Shown: in pieces, positions 41,500 through 50,391 of the stretch
Numbering within the stretch: position 1 is the stretch's first letter
Layout: each line of letters begins with the position of its first letter
From: Bacteroidales bacterium
GTDB taxonomy: Bacteria > Bacteroidota > Bacteroidia > Bacteroidales > FEN-979
Length of the DNA: 58,553 bases
Assembly: GCA_028706295.1 (NCBI GenBank)
Contig: JAQWBQ010000017.1
Span: 1 to 58,553 of the forward strand
Direction of reading: 5' to 3'
Notes under the pieces: generated by a model
What the model was told of the DNA's origin: nothing
Seen by the model: only the letters and a program-made list of their open reading frames with translations
The model's database searches: none
Position numbers and translations under genes: made by a program

Positions 41500-44442
41500 A
41501 TGGTACGTTATTTACTTTTTTCTTTCCTCAGTTTTATAATCATTTCACTACAGGCACAGAACATTCCGGTTCGTCCGTCAAAAATCGGAACCGGAACCTA
41601 CTGGGGGCTCAGCAAGCCGCTTCGTGATATCCCGCCTATGACGGCTGAGGAATTTCACCAGATGGAGCTGAAAGCAAAAAAACGTATTCTGAACAAGGAT
41701 CTCGGGACGCGTCTGTATCCTTTTGCCGCGACGGCTTTACCCAAAGGAGATGATCCGGTCTGGCAGCGTCAGATGGGTACGAAAAATGTATCCAATGGTC
41801 CGGTGATGAACTTTGACGGACAGAATTCACCTTATTTTCCTCCCGATTGTAACGGCGTAGCAGGGCCCAACCATTTCATGCAGACCATCAACACGGTTTA
41901 CGCGATTTATGATAAAACCGGAGCTCTGGTTGCCGGTCCTACCAATATGAATCAGCTCTTTGGAAGTGTTCCGGGCGCTAACCGCAACGACGGCGATCCG
42001 ATCATTTTATACGATGAACAGGCCGACCGTTGGTTTGCCACAGAGTTTTCAATACCTTATTCGGGTCCGAATTATTTGCTGGTTGCTGTTTCAAGTACCA
42101 ACGATCCTACCGGAACCTGGCATCAGTATTCCTTTCAGGTCGATGCCATGCCGGATTATCCTAAGTACGGTATTTGGCGTGATGGATATTATGTAGGTGA
42201 CAACAACAGTTCGGGGAAAGATATCTATGTTTTCGAGCGGGAACAGATGCTGAATGGCGGAACAGCCCAGATGGTGGGTTTCAACAACCCGTGGCGGCCC
42301 ACGTCGGTTGACGGTTTCATGTGTGTTCCCCCAATTGATAATGATGGTGAATTCGCTCCGGTAGGAACCCCGGGTATGTTCATCGCATTCAACGATGATG
42401 CATTAGGCGGAGGAACAGATCAACTCTGGCTGTATGAACTCGCTGTGGATTGGTCAAACCCCGCTGCCTCAACCTTTGTAAGAACCCAGCAACTCGATGT
42501 CCAGCCTTTTGATGCCGACTTTGGGAACAACTGGAACAACATTGAACAGAAGGGAGTATCCCAGCGTGTCGATGCTATCCCGCAGGTTATTATGAATGTC
42601 CCGCAGTACCGGAATTTCGGTTCGTATCAGACCATCGTATGCTGTCATACCGTTAATGTTGACGGCGTTCGTCATGCAGGAATACGCTGGTATGAATTGC
42701 GTAAGACAACCGGCAACTGGGAGGTTCGTCAGCAAAGCACCTTTGCTCCCGACAGCCACAGCCGCTGGATGGGGTCCATCATGCTCAACGGGAGCGGAGA
42801 GCTGGGGCTAGGCTATTCCATCAGCAGCACTACCGAATACCCGGGAATCCGGTATTGCGGTCAGACTGCAGCCGCATTTGCAGCCGGGAACAGTGTTCTC
42901 GACATTGAAGAGGATACCATAATTGTCGGAGCCAATTCGCAGACGGGAGCCAACCGCTGGGGAGATTATTCGCAGGTCTCCGTAGATCCCACTGATGACA
43001 AGACCTTCTGGTTTACCACCCAGTATATTGGTTCGGGAAATGCCAGGAAAACCCGTATTGCCTCATTCATTTTCAACTCGGCGCCGGTGGTGCAAACCCT
43101 TGCTGCCGACACGGTCACCTATTATTCTGCGAACCTCAATGGTACCGTAAATCCGGGCGGCATCCCTACCGAATATCATTTTGAATATGGGCTTTCCCCT
43201 TCTGAACTGAACAATCTGACACCGGTCATTTCAGCAGGTTCCGGTATAGAACCGTTACCGGTGCGGGCACACATTGACGGATTAAGCGCCGGTACCAATT
43301 ATTTCTTCCGGGTAGTGGGTTCAAGTATCGGGGGAACGGCCAACGGCAACACCCTTCGGCTGACCACCCCGCTGGCCCCGTTCCTGAATGTTACGCCTCC
43401 CGACCGACCCGTGGCTGCCAATGCCGGAAACACGGAATTTTACATTTCTTCTAATGTCAACTGGACTGTGTCATCCGATGCAGCCTGGTGCACAGTTGAT
43501 CTTTCGGGAGGAACCGGCAACGATACCCTGGGAGTGGTCTTTACTGAAAACCTGTCGGTCGACGCCCGCGTGGCTCACATTACCGTTACCGGTAGCGGGA
43601 TTCCTGAACAGGTGGTCACCGTGACACAGACAGGAGCAACACCCTTCCTGATCGTTACACCTCCCAACCGCGATGTCACGTCCCCATCGGGAGAGACGCA
43701 ATTTACCGTAACCTCAAATACGCTCTGGTCGGTGTTATCCGATGCCGATTGGTGCACCGTCACGCCTTCGGGTTCGGGCATCGGTACCATTACCGCAAAT
43801 TATTCGGAGAACCTTTCGATCGATAGCCGGAAATGTACCATTACGGTTTCGGCTTCGGGCACGCTTGCCCAGCTTGTGACCGTCACCCAGACAGGTGCGC
43901 AACCTTTGCTTAACGTCACCCCGCTGAACCAGAATGTGTCGGCTCAGGCCGGAAATACAAACTTTACGGTAAATGCCAATTTTCCATGGATTGCCGAAAG
44001 CAACGCCTCCTGGTGTACGCTGACCGTGTCGGGAGGACAGGAAGGAACCATAACCGCTGATTTTACCCAAAACCTTACTTATGAGGCCAGAATTGCCACG
44101 ATCAAGGTCAGCTCGACCTCTTCACCTTCGTTGTTCCCCACTCAGGAAGTTACGGTGACCCAGGCCAAATCGGCCATCGGTATCGACGATCCTTCGCTGA
44201 CAGGAATCATGATCTATCCAAATCCTGCTAAGGATTATGTGAAGATATCGGCAGGAAGCGGATATCAGGGTGAAGTTTCGGTGGAAATTCAGGATATGCA
44301 CGGGAAGAAGATTTCCTCGGAGAAGAAAAAAGTTGCGAATGAATTTGACCTGAATCTGAAATCAATTCAGAACGGAACCTATTTTATTACCATCCAGACA
44401 GCATCTGAGACGCTAACACGAAAACTCGTTATCCTGCGGTAA
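41500..44442 (+). CDS. T9SS-exported protein with three BACON repeats
   Basis: A 980-residue exported protein. A signal peptide (1-20, SLQAQ) precedes a large domain (about 25-525) with a propeller-like run of short strands (PPDCNGVAGPNHFMQT, DPIILYDEQADRWFATEFS) and several WY/DxDG turns. A fibronectin III-like segment follows (about 530-620), then three BACON-type repeats (about 627-880), each with a core such as WTVSSDAAWCTVDLSGG, WSVLSDADWCTVTPSGS or WIAESNASWCTLTVSGG and ending in VVTVTQTGA. A T9SS type A sorting tail (MIYPNPAKDYVKIS to TRKLVILR) ends it. BACON domains are thought to bind carbohydrate or mucin. No catalytic residues are evident. I start at ATG 41500 because it follows the promoter and opens the signal peptide. 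Confidence 0.85.
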   Translation: MVRYLLFSFLSFIIISLQAQNIPVRPSKIGTGTYWGLSKPLRDIPPMTAEEFHQMELKAKKRILNKDLGTRLYPFAATALPKGDDPVWQRQMGTKNVSNGPVMNFDGQNSPYFPPDCNGVAGPNHFMQTINTVYAIYDKTGALVAGPTNMNQLFGSVPGANRNDGDPIILYDEQADRWFATEFSIPYSGPNYLLVAVSSTNDPTGTWHQYSFQVDAMPDYPKYGIWRDGYYVGDNNSSGKDIYVFEREQMLNGGTAQMVGFNNPWRPTSVDGFMCVPPIDNDGEFAPVGTPGMFIAFNDDALGGGTDQLWLYELAVDWSNPAASTFVRTQQLDVQPFDADFGNNWNNIEQKGVSQRVDAIPQVIMNVPQYRNFGSYQTIVCCHTVNVDGVRHAGIRWYELRKTTGNWEVRQQSTFAPDSHSRWMGSIMLNGSGELGLGYSISSTTEYPGIRYCGQTAAAFAAGNSVLDIEEDTIIVGANSQTGANRWGDYSQVSVDPTDDKTFWFTTQYIGSGNARKTRIASFIFNSAPVVQTLAADTVTYYSANLNGTVNPGGIPTEYHFEYGLSPSELNNLTPVISAGSGIEPLPVRAHIDGLSAGTNYFFRVVGSSIGGTANGNTLRLTTPLAPFLNVTPPDRPVAANAGNTEFYISSNVNWTVSSDAAWCTVDLSGGTGNDTLGVVFTENLSVDARVAHITVTGSGIPEQVVTVTQTGATPFLIVTPPNRDVTSPSGETQFTVTSNTLWSVLSDADWCTVTPSGSGIGTITANYSENLSIDSRKCTITVSASGTLAQLVTVTQTGAQPLLNVTPLNQNVSAQAGNTNFTVNANFPWIAESNASWCTLTVSGGQEGTITADFTQNLTYEARIATIKVSSTSSPSLFPTQEVTVTQAKSAIGIDDPSLTGIMIYPNPAKDYVKISAGSGYQGEVSVEIQDMHGKKISSEKKKVANEFDLNLKSIQNGTYFITIQTASETLTRKLVILR

Positions 44443-44490
44443 CAAGACACAGACAGGGGTTTCACAGCTCCTGTTCACCATGCATAACGG

Positions 44491-44529
44491 AACGAGGGTG
44501 ACTCAAAATTCAGGTCACCCTCGTTTATT
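44491..44529. terminator. bidirectional terminator, 12-bp stem
   Basis: AACGAGGGTGAC (44491-44502) and GTCACCCTCGTT (44514-44525) form a perfect 12-bp stem with an 11-nt loop, followed by TATTTT. It lies between the convergent BACON/T9SS gene and the GNAT gene. Confidence 0.88.
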
Positions 44530-44556
44530 TTAAAGGATCGATTGATACAGAGAAAA

Positions 44557-45084
44557 TCAGGAAGCGACCCGTTTCAGATATTCACTGCTTGAAATGAGTG
44601 TGCGTTCAAAAACCGGTCCGGCCGGTTCGTTGTCGATGGAATAGGGTGCCGGCGCCATTTGCTGAAACCCGTTGCTCTCGAAAATTCTGACTGCGCTGTA
44701 CATGATATCCGATGCGGTAAACCGGATTCGGCGCATGCCCATCTGCACGGCCCAATCGGTTGCCACCGATAATAGTTGCCGGGCGTACTCATTATTTCGA
44801 AAAATGTTTCTGACATAAAGCCGTTTGATCTGTGCCGTCAGGTTAGATCCTTTCAGGATGCCGACGCACCCTACCGTGTTGTTGTGATGGGAGAGGATGA
44901 AAGCAATACCGCTGGGAGGGGCATACACCTCACTGACCGAAGCCAGCTCCTGAAGAAAATTCTTGTAATTCAGGTCAAAATCAATGCTGGTAGCGAATTC
45001 CAGGAATAAAAGCTTTAGCCGGTCATAGTCAAACTCTGATTTGACTAGTGTGATGGAAGTCGATTTGAAGTCAGAAAAATGCAT
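44557..45084 (-). CDS. GNAT family N-acetyltransferase
   Basis: A 175-residue GNAT-fold protein that should transfer an acetyl group from acetyl-CoA to an unknown amine. The strand-helix core is visible: VGCVGILKG (beta4), IKRLYVRNIFRNNEYARQLLS (motif A, described in parts) and the C-terminal AVRIFESNGFQQM (motif B, the FY/GF element). The pyrophosphate-binding loop, usually Q/R-x-x-G-x-G/A, reads R-N-N-E-Y-A here, so the glycine is missing. It may bind CoA weakly or act on an unusual substrate. It is a single gene flanked by a terminator and by tRNA-Arg. Confidence 0.82.
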   Translation of the reverse strand: MHFSDFKSTSITLVKSEFDYDRLKLLFLEFATSIDFDLNYKNFLQELASVSEVYAPPSGIAFILSHHNNTVGCVGILKGSNLTAQIKRLYVRNIFRNNEYARQLLSVATDWAVQMGMRRIRFTASDIMYSAVRIFESNGFQQMAPAPYSIDNEPAGPVFERTLISSSEYLKRVAS

Positions 45085-45267
45085 GGACGAAAGGAATTTT
45101 TAAGTCAGCAATCTGACACTAAAATAGTTCCTCGCCGGCGTTGTGTCAAGGAAAACTAAGTAACTGTACCTGTTGCATTCGTAACTGTTAAAAAACAGGG
45201 CAAAAATGCATAGAGGGAGTGAAAACAAGAATATTTAAAAAGTCACTTGCTGTCAGTGGGATATGAT

Positions 45268-45308
45268 CAAAAAAAAGGAGGCTGTCAAAAGCGTTTAAGA
45301 CAGCCTCC
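45268..45308 (-). terminator. rho-independent terminator after tRNA-Arg
   Basis: On the minus strand GGAGGCTGTC and GACAGCCTCC form a 10-bp stem (45299-45308 with 45277-45286) with a 12-nt loop, followed by a run of eight T. It lies 17 nt downstream of the tRNA-Arg 3' end. The rest of the 240-nt gap (45085-45267) shows only a small GTCAG/CTGAC stem at 45104-45117. Confidence 0.92.
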
Positions 45309-45324
45309 GCATCGGTTTATTCAG

Positions 45325-45398
45325 CGATCCCGGCGGGATTCGAACCCACGACCCACAGCTTAGAAGGCTGTTGCTCTATCCAGCTGAGCTACGGGACC
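45325..45398 (-). tRNA. tRNA-Arg (anticodon TCT)
   Basis: A 74-nt tRNA on the minus strand. The acceptor GGTCCCG pairs with CGGGATC, the anticodon loop is CTTCTAA (anticodon TCT, reading AGA/AGG), and the T-arm carries GTTCGAATC. The discriminator is G and CCA is not encoded. It has an exact consensus promoter upstream and a strong terminator downstream, so it is a single-gene transcript. Confidence 0.96.
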
Positions 45399-45477
45399 TT
45401 GTGTTTGCAAACGAAGTGGTTGGCAGGATCGGATTGGCGACAATCAGGCATCCTGCATGCACGGCTTTTTTGCGCTG

Positions 45478-45508
45478 CAAAATTAGCAATAATTAATTTG
45501 TTAACAAA
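45478..45508 (-). promoter_or_regulatory. tRNA-Arg promoter (perfect Bacteroidetes consensus)
   Basis: On the minus strand TTTG (45505-45508), a 19-nt spacer and TAATTTTG (45478-45485) match the consensus exactly. The predicted start is near 45471, giving a leader of about 73 nt before the tRNA 5' end. Confidence 0.9.
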
Positions 45509-45534
45509 TGATCCCCGGTCCCGACGGAAATCAT

Positions 45535-45542
45535 TAATTTTG
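45535..45542 (+). promoter_or_regulatory. promoter -7 box for the isochorismatase-like gene
   Basis: TAATTTTG matches TAnnTTTG, without a TTTG at the -33 position. The predicted start is near 45549, 11 nt before the ATG at 45560. Confidence 0.6.
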
Positions 45543-45559
45543 TACCAATTCAACACGCC

Positions 45560-46102
45560 ATGCGAATCGAAAAAAACAACGTTGCCGGGCTGATCATTGA
45601 TGTTCAGGAGCGTTTGTATCCTTTCATCCATGAACACGAAAAGCTTACGCGGAATATAAAGATCCTGATCGAGGGATTGAAGATTCTCGGAGTTCCACTA
45701 TTTGTCACGGAACAATATGTCAAAGGATTGGGACCGACCATACCTGAAATTTCAGGGATAATTGCCGGGATTAACCGATACGAGAAAAACTCCTTCAGTT
45801 GCTGTGATGAACCCCGCTTCATTCTGGAGCTGGCCAACTCAGGTAAGGATTTTGTGATCATTTGCGGCATCGAAAGTCACGTATGTGTGCTGCAAACCGT
45901 AATCGACCTGCGTCATCACGGGTACACCCCGGTTGTGATAACCGATTGTATTTCTTCGCGAAAGGAGGAAGACAAACGGATTGCTTTAGAACGGATGAAA
46001 CAGGAAGGGGTGATTCTTTCGACCTATGAGTCTATACTTTTTGAATTGCTGAGGCATTCGGGAAGTGATGAATTCCGGGCGATTTCGAGGCTTGTGAAGT
46101 AA
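45560..46102 (+). CDS. isochorismatase-family cysteine hydrolase
   Basis: A 180-residue cytoplasmic hydrolase of the isochorismatase-like (cysteine hydrolase) fold. The catalytic triad is complete: D14 (LIIDVQER), K76 (RYEKNSF) and C109 (GIESHVCV), with the usual cis-peptide region before the cysteine. Length and motifs fit the YcaC/nicotinamidase-related group, but the metal site of true nicotinamidases (DxHxxxH) is not seen, so the substrate is unknown. It lies 14 nt upstream of the topoisomerase gene and is likely co-transcribed with it. The pairing has no obvious functional meaning. Confidence 0.9.
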   Translation: MRIEKNNVAGLIIDVQERLYPFIHEHEKLTRNIKILIEGLKILGVPLFVTEQYVKGLGPTIPEISGIIAGINRYEKNSFSCCDEPRFILELANSGKDFVIICGIESHVCVLQTVIDLRHHGYTPVVITDCISSRKEEDKRIALERMKQEGVILSTYESILFELLRHSGSDEFRAISRLVK

Positions 46103-46116
46103 ACCGGCACTTGTTA

Positions 46117-49035
46117 ATGGACGAAACAGACGAAAGAAACGGCAGCGACAACCCTGAGCTTGAATCCGGCGAACTGACCCAGACGGTCCATCTTTCCGAC
46201 ATGTATCAGAACTGGTTTCTGGATTACGCATCTTACGTGATCCTCGAGCGGGCGGTGCCGGAAATCACCGATGGGCTGAAACCGGTTCAGCGGCGCATTC
46301 TTCATGCGATGAAGGAACTCGATGATGGCAGGTTTAACAAGGTTGCCAACATCATCGGTCACACCATGAAGTACCATCCGCACGGTGATGCATCGATCGG
46401 CGATGCTTTGGTGCAATTGGGACAGAAGGAGCTGCTGGTTGAGACGCAGGGAAACTGGGGAAATATTCTGACCGGTGACAGCGCGGCAGCTCCCCGTTAC
46501 ATTGAGGCCCGGCCGTCGAAATTTGCCATGGAAGTCCTTTTCAATCCCAAGACGACCGTGTGGCAGTCATCCTATGATGGCCGAAACAAGGAACCGGTTG
46601 CATTGCCGGCTAAATTTCCACTCCTCCTTGCTCAGGGCGTCGAAGGAATTGCCGTCGGGCTCGCCTCCAAGATCCTGCCGCACAATTTCAATGAATTAAT
46701 CGACGCCAGCATAAAAATCCTTCAGGAACAGGAATTTGAGCTTTATCCCGATTTTCTTACCGGCGGATTGGCAGATGTTTCGAGATACAACGACGGACTG
46801 CGCGGCGGCAAGATCAGGTTGCGGGCACGGATCAATGTTGAAGACAAGAAAACCCTTGCAATCCGTGAAATCCCTTATGGAACAACCACCAGTTCGATCA
46901 TCGATTCCATCCTTGCCGCCAATGACAAAGGAAAGATCAAAATCCGCAAAATCGATGACAATACGGCCCGGGATGTCGAGATCCTGATTCATCTTTCTCC
47001 GGGGGTGTCGCCCGATACCACAATGGACGCCCTGTACGCTTTTACCGAGTGCGAAGTCTCCATTTCCCCGAATTCCTGTGTTATTGAAAATGGAAAGCCC
47101 CGGTTCATGGGCGTCTCGGAGATCCTGAAATATAATACTGCCCGGACTGTCGAGCTCCTGCGGCTTGAACTCGAAATCAGGAGGCAGGAACTTCTTGAAC
47201 AACTGTATTACAGTTCCCTCGAAAAGATATTCATCGAAAATGAGGTGTACGAAGGAATTAAAAAGTGCAAGACCAGCGATGAGATCGACGCTGCTATTCT
47301 GAAGGGACTGAAACCCTTCCTGAAGCAACTCCTTCGTAAGGTGACCGAAGAAGACATTCACAAACTAAGGAAGATCCCCATCGAACGGATATCACGGTTC
47401 AATTCCGCCAAAGCCGATGAAGTGATGAAGGGGTTGCAGATGGAAATTGATGAGGTGGAAAATCACCTGGCTCACCTGACTGACTTTGCCATTGAATATT
47501 TCAGACAGATCCGGAAGAAGTTCGGCAAAAACCGCGATCGAAGGACTGAAATCCGGAGTTTTGATACGATCGAGGCGGTTAAAGTGGCTGCTGCCAACCA
47601 AAAACTCTATGTGAACCGGGAAGAGGGATTTGCCGGGACCGGTCTGAAAAAGGATGAATACGTGTGTGATTGTTCCGACCTGGACGAAATTATTGTTTTT
47701 CGCGATGACGGCACGTTCCTCGTTACGAAAATTGCCGACAAACAATTCGTGGGGAAGTCCATCATCCACATTGCCGTGTTCAAGAAAAACGACAACCGGA
47801 CCGTATATAACCTGGTTTACCGCGACGGCAAGAACGGGAAGATCATGATCAAGCGATTCAGTGTGCTGGGCGTGAACCGGGATAAGGAGTACGCAGTGAC
47901 CAAAGGGACCCCCGGATCTAAAATTCTCTATTTTACAGCCAATCCCAACGGTGAGGCAGAGGTCGTCAGGGTTGACCTGAAACCCAAACCAAGGTTGAAG
48001 AAATCCGGTTTTGATTTCGACTTTGCCGGGGTCGCCATTCGCGGACGCAGCTCCATGGGGAATATACTTACCAAATACGCCGTGAAGAAAATTGAACAGC
48101 GGCAGGAAGGTGTATCAACCCTTGGTTCGCTGAATATCTGGTTCGATGATACTGTTCAGAGGCTGAATACTGAAGGGAGAGGTCTTTTACTGGGCGATTT
48201 TTCCGGGAGCGATAGAATTATCACTTTTACCCAATCGGGAAGTTACCGCCTCACCTCTTTCGACCTTTCCACCCATTTTGAGGAGGATATGTTCCTGATT
48301 GAAAAATTTGTCCCTGAAACGGTGTACACGGTGGTATATCAGGATCATGAAACGAACAATTTTTATGTGAAACGTTTTCAGACAGAACCCACCGACCGGA
48401 AGATCGATTTTGTGGAGGAACCCGACCGCATGGTCCTCTTTTCAAAAGACCGGATGCCCAGGTTATTGTTGATCTTCGACATGAAAGTTAAGTCGAAAGG
48501 AGCGGAGCACGAGGAGATCGATGTGGCTGATTTTATCGGTGTCAAGGGATATAAGGCAAAGGGAAAGCGTTTGACAACGCACGCAGTGAAAAAAATTGAC
48601 TGGCTTGAACCGGTCGCCGGAGCTGAACCGGCGGCGGAATCTTTCCCGGAGCAGCAGGCACAATCGAAGGACATTTTAAGCCAGGCAACCGGATCTCCTT
48701 CCATCGGGATGGATCGCCCGGAAAAGGAGAATCAACCCGGCGAGGGTGACCATACTCCATCCGGCTCCGTTGCCACCCGGCCTGAAGATGCTCCGTTTGG
48801 GTTGATCGCCGTTGAAACCATCTCTGAATCTGCCGGCCGGCTCACGGAAGAAGTTCCGGTTGCCGGAACTTCACCGGACATCGATACGGAAGGGATGGTG
48901 CGACTCGAACCCGAACTGGTGAAGGGGGCTCCCCCAGTGAAAAAGGGGCGGAAAAAAAAGGTCGATCCCGGCATTATCCCGCCGGGAGATGAAGGCGATA
49001 ATGGCGATGCCATACAGATGGAACTGCCGTTATGA
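46117..49035 (+). CDS. parC: DNA topoisomerase IV subunit A type protein
   Basis: A 972-residue GyrA/ParC family subunit that breaks and rejoins DNA. It includes the winged-helix and tower domains (about 20-500), with catalytic Y128 in AAPRYIEARPSK, and a beta-pinwheel C-terminal domain (about 510-840). No GyrA box (QRRGGKG) is seen in the pinwheel, favouring topoisomerase IV over gyrase. A Glu/Pro-rich tail of about 120 residues ends the protein (KGRKKKVDPGIIPPGDE). The quinolone-determining segment reads KYHPHGDASIGDALV: the position of E. coli GyrA Ser83 is Ala92, while the Asp87 position is kept (D96). I use ATG 46117 rather than the TTG two codons earlier. No parE lies in the window. Confidence 0.9.
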   Translation: MDETDERNGSDNPELESGELTQTVHLSDMYQNWFLDYASYVILERAVPEITDGLKPVQRRILHAMKELDDGRFNKVANIIGHTMKYHPHGDASIGDALVQLGQKELLVETQGNWGNILTGDSAAAPRYIEARPSKFAMEVLFNPKTTVWQSSYDGRNKEPVALPAKFPLLLAQGVEGIAVGLASKILPHNFNELIDASIKILQEQEFELYPDFLTGGLADVSRYNDGLRGGKIRLRARINVEDKKTLAIREIPYGTTTSSIIDSILAANDKGKIKIRKIDDNTARDVEILIHLSPGVSPDTTMDALYAFTECEVSISPNSCVIENGKPRFMGVSEILKYNTARTVELLRLELEIRRQELLEQLYYSSLEKIFIENEVYEGIKKCKTSDEIDAAILKGLKPFLKQLLRKVTEEDIHKLRKIPIERISRFNSAKADEVMKGLQMEIDEVENHLAHLTDFAIEYFRQIRKKFGKNRDRRTEIRSFDTIEAVKVAAANQKLYVNREEGFAGTGLKKDEYVCDCSDLDEIIVFRDDGTFLVTKIADKQFVGKSIIHIAVFKKNDNRTVYNLVYRDGKNGKIMIKRFSVLGVNRDKEYAVTKGTPGSKILYFTANPNGEAEVVRVDLKPKPRLKKSGFDFDFAGVAIRGRSSMGNILTKYAVKKIEQRQEGVSTLGSLNIWFDDTVQRLNTEGRGLLLGDFSGSDRIITFTQSGSYRLTSFDLSTHFEEDMFLIEKFVPETVYTVVYQDHETNNFYVKRFQTEPTDRKIDFVEEPDRMVLFSKDRMPRLLLIFDMKVKSKGAEHEEIDVADFIGVKGYKAKGKRLTTHAVKKIDWLEPVAGAEPAAESFPEQQAQSKDILSQATGSPSIGMDRPEKENQPGEGDHTPSGSVATRPEDAPFGLIAVETISESAGRLTEEVPVAGTSPDIDTEGMVRLEPELVKGAPPVKKGRKKKVDPGIIPPGDEGDNGDAIQMELPL

Positions 49036-49083
49036 CCGTGAATTAAGGTATTCAACTATAAATTCTAAAATGTAAATCTCGAT

Positions 49084-50289
49084 ATGGCAGACGATAAAGT
49101 ATTAAAGGTTTCAAATGATGTTTCGTGGGTTGGAGTGCTTGATTATGATATCATCACCTTTGATGTGGTCATGGAGACCAAGTATGGTACAACTTACAAT
49201 TCTTATTTCATCCATGCCGGGAAGAAAGCCGTTGTTGAAACAGTTAAGGAAAAATTCTGGGATACCTGGATTGCAAAGCTGAGGCAGGAGGGAGATCCTT
49301 CAGAAATCGAATATATCATCGTTAATCACACGGAACCGGACCATTCGGGGTGTGTGGCCCGGTTGCTTGATCTTGCACCCAATGCCACCGTCGTGGGGAG
49401 CGGAAATGCCATTCGGTACCTGAAAGACCTTACCGGGCGCGAGTTTCGTAACCTGGTGGTCAAAGATGGCCAAACCCTTGATCTGGGAAACAAGACCCTC
49501 CGGTTTATTGGAGCTCCCAACCTTCACTGGCCCGATTCCATGATGACCTACCTCGAGGAAGACCAGGTTCTTTTTACCTGTGATATTTTTGGGGAGCATT
49601 ATTGCAACGAACATGTCTTTGATGACCTTGTCGGCAATTTTGATGATGCATTCCGCTACTATTTCAACGTGATCATGAGGCCATACAGCAAGTTCATGTT
49701 ACAGGCCATCGAACGGATCCGGCCGCTTGAGATCAAGGCTGTATGTCCGGGTCACGGCGCCGTGCTCAGGACCGACTGGAAAAAATATGTCGATCTTTCG
49801 GAACAATACGCCCGGGAGGCGCTCGGATATCCACTTTCGAAAAGGGTTTTCATCGGCTATGTCTCTGCATACCACAACACCGGACTGATCGCCTCCATGA
49901 TCGCTGAGGGGATACGGCAGGCGGGCGATATCGAAGTAGATCTTTGTGATATCGAAAAAATAGACCCGGCGATCCTTGAAGAAAAGCTGATCCAGGCATC
50001 GGCCATCATGCTGGGATCGCCTACCTTTAACCAGAATATTTTATTGCCCGTTTACCAGGTTTTTGCACTGATCAACCCGATCCGCGATAAAAACAAACCC
50101 GCTGCTGCCTTCGGATCTTACGGATGGAGCGGTGAAGGATCTCGGATTATCACCACAACCCTGACCAACCTGAAACTGAAGGTCCTCGATGAAGGACTGA
50201 TGGTGAAATTCACCCCGCACCATGAAATAAAACAGCGCTGTATCGATTATGGTTTGAAATTTGGCAAATTCATGATGGAAACAGTCTGA
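49084..50289 (+). CDS. flavodiiron protein (FprA-type flavoprotein)
   Basis: A 401-residue cytoplasmic flavodiiron protein, which reduces oxygen to water and/or nitric oxide to nitrous oxide and protects anaerobes. The N-terminal metallo-beta-lactamase-like domain carries the full diiron ligand set: H82, E84, D86, H87 (NHTEPDHSG), H148 (NLHWPDSM), D167 (TCDIFGEHY) and H224 (CPGHG). The C-terminal flavodoxin domain (about 255-400, with [10 protein letters not shown] and GSPTFNQN) binds FMN. There is no fused rubredoxin, so an external electron donor is needed. It follows the topoisomerase gene by 48 nt. Its presence fits an anaerobic or microaerobic lifestyle. Confidence 0.96.
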   Translation: MADDKVLKVSNDVSWVGVLDYDIITFDVVMETKYGTTYNSYFIHAGKKAVVETVKEKFWDTWIAKLRQEGDPSEIEYIIVNHTEPDHSGCVARLLDLAPNATVVGSGNAIRYLKDLTGREFRNLVVKDGQTLDLGNKTLRFIGAPNLHWPDSMMTYLEEDQVLFTCDIFGEHYCNEHVFDDLVGNFDDAFRYYFNVIMRPYSKFMLQAIERIRPLEIKAVCPGHGAVLRTDWKKYVDLSEQYAREALGYPLSKRVFIGYVSAYHNTGLIASMIAEGIRQAGDIEVDLCDIEKIDPAILEEKLIQASAIMLGSPTFNQNILLPVYQVFALINPIRDKNKPAAAFGSYGWSGEGSRIITTTLTNLKLKVLDEGLMVKFTPHHEIKQRCIDYGLKFGKFMMETV

Positions 50290-50391
50290 TCAAATACTAT
50301 TTTTACATTTTTATTGTTATGATCCTGGCAGATGGGAGTTTACATAATTCAGTTAAAACCAAAGACCGCTTAACATCAGGAACCTGTGACA

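Noticed and set aside
46696-47361. Minus-strand reading frame of 221 residues.
   Set aside because: It lies entirely inside the topoisomerase gene and has no domain or promoter.
46117-49035. Gyrase A rather than topoisomerase IV A.
   Set aside because: No GyrA box was seen in the C-terminal domain, although the split cannot be settled without phylogeny.
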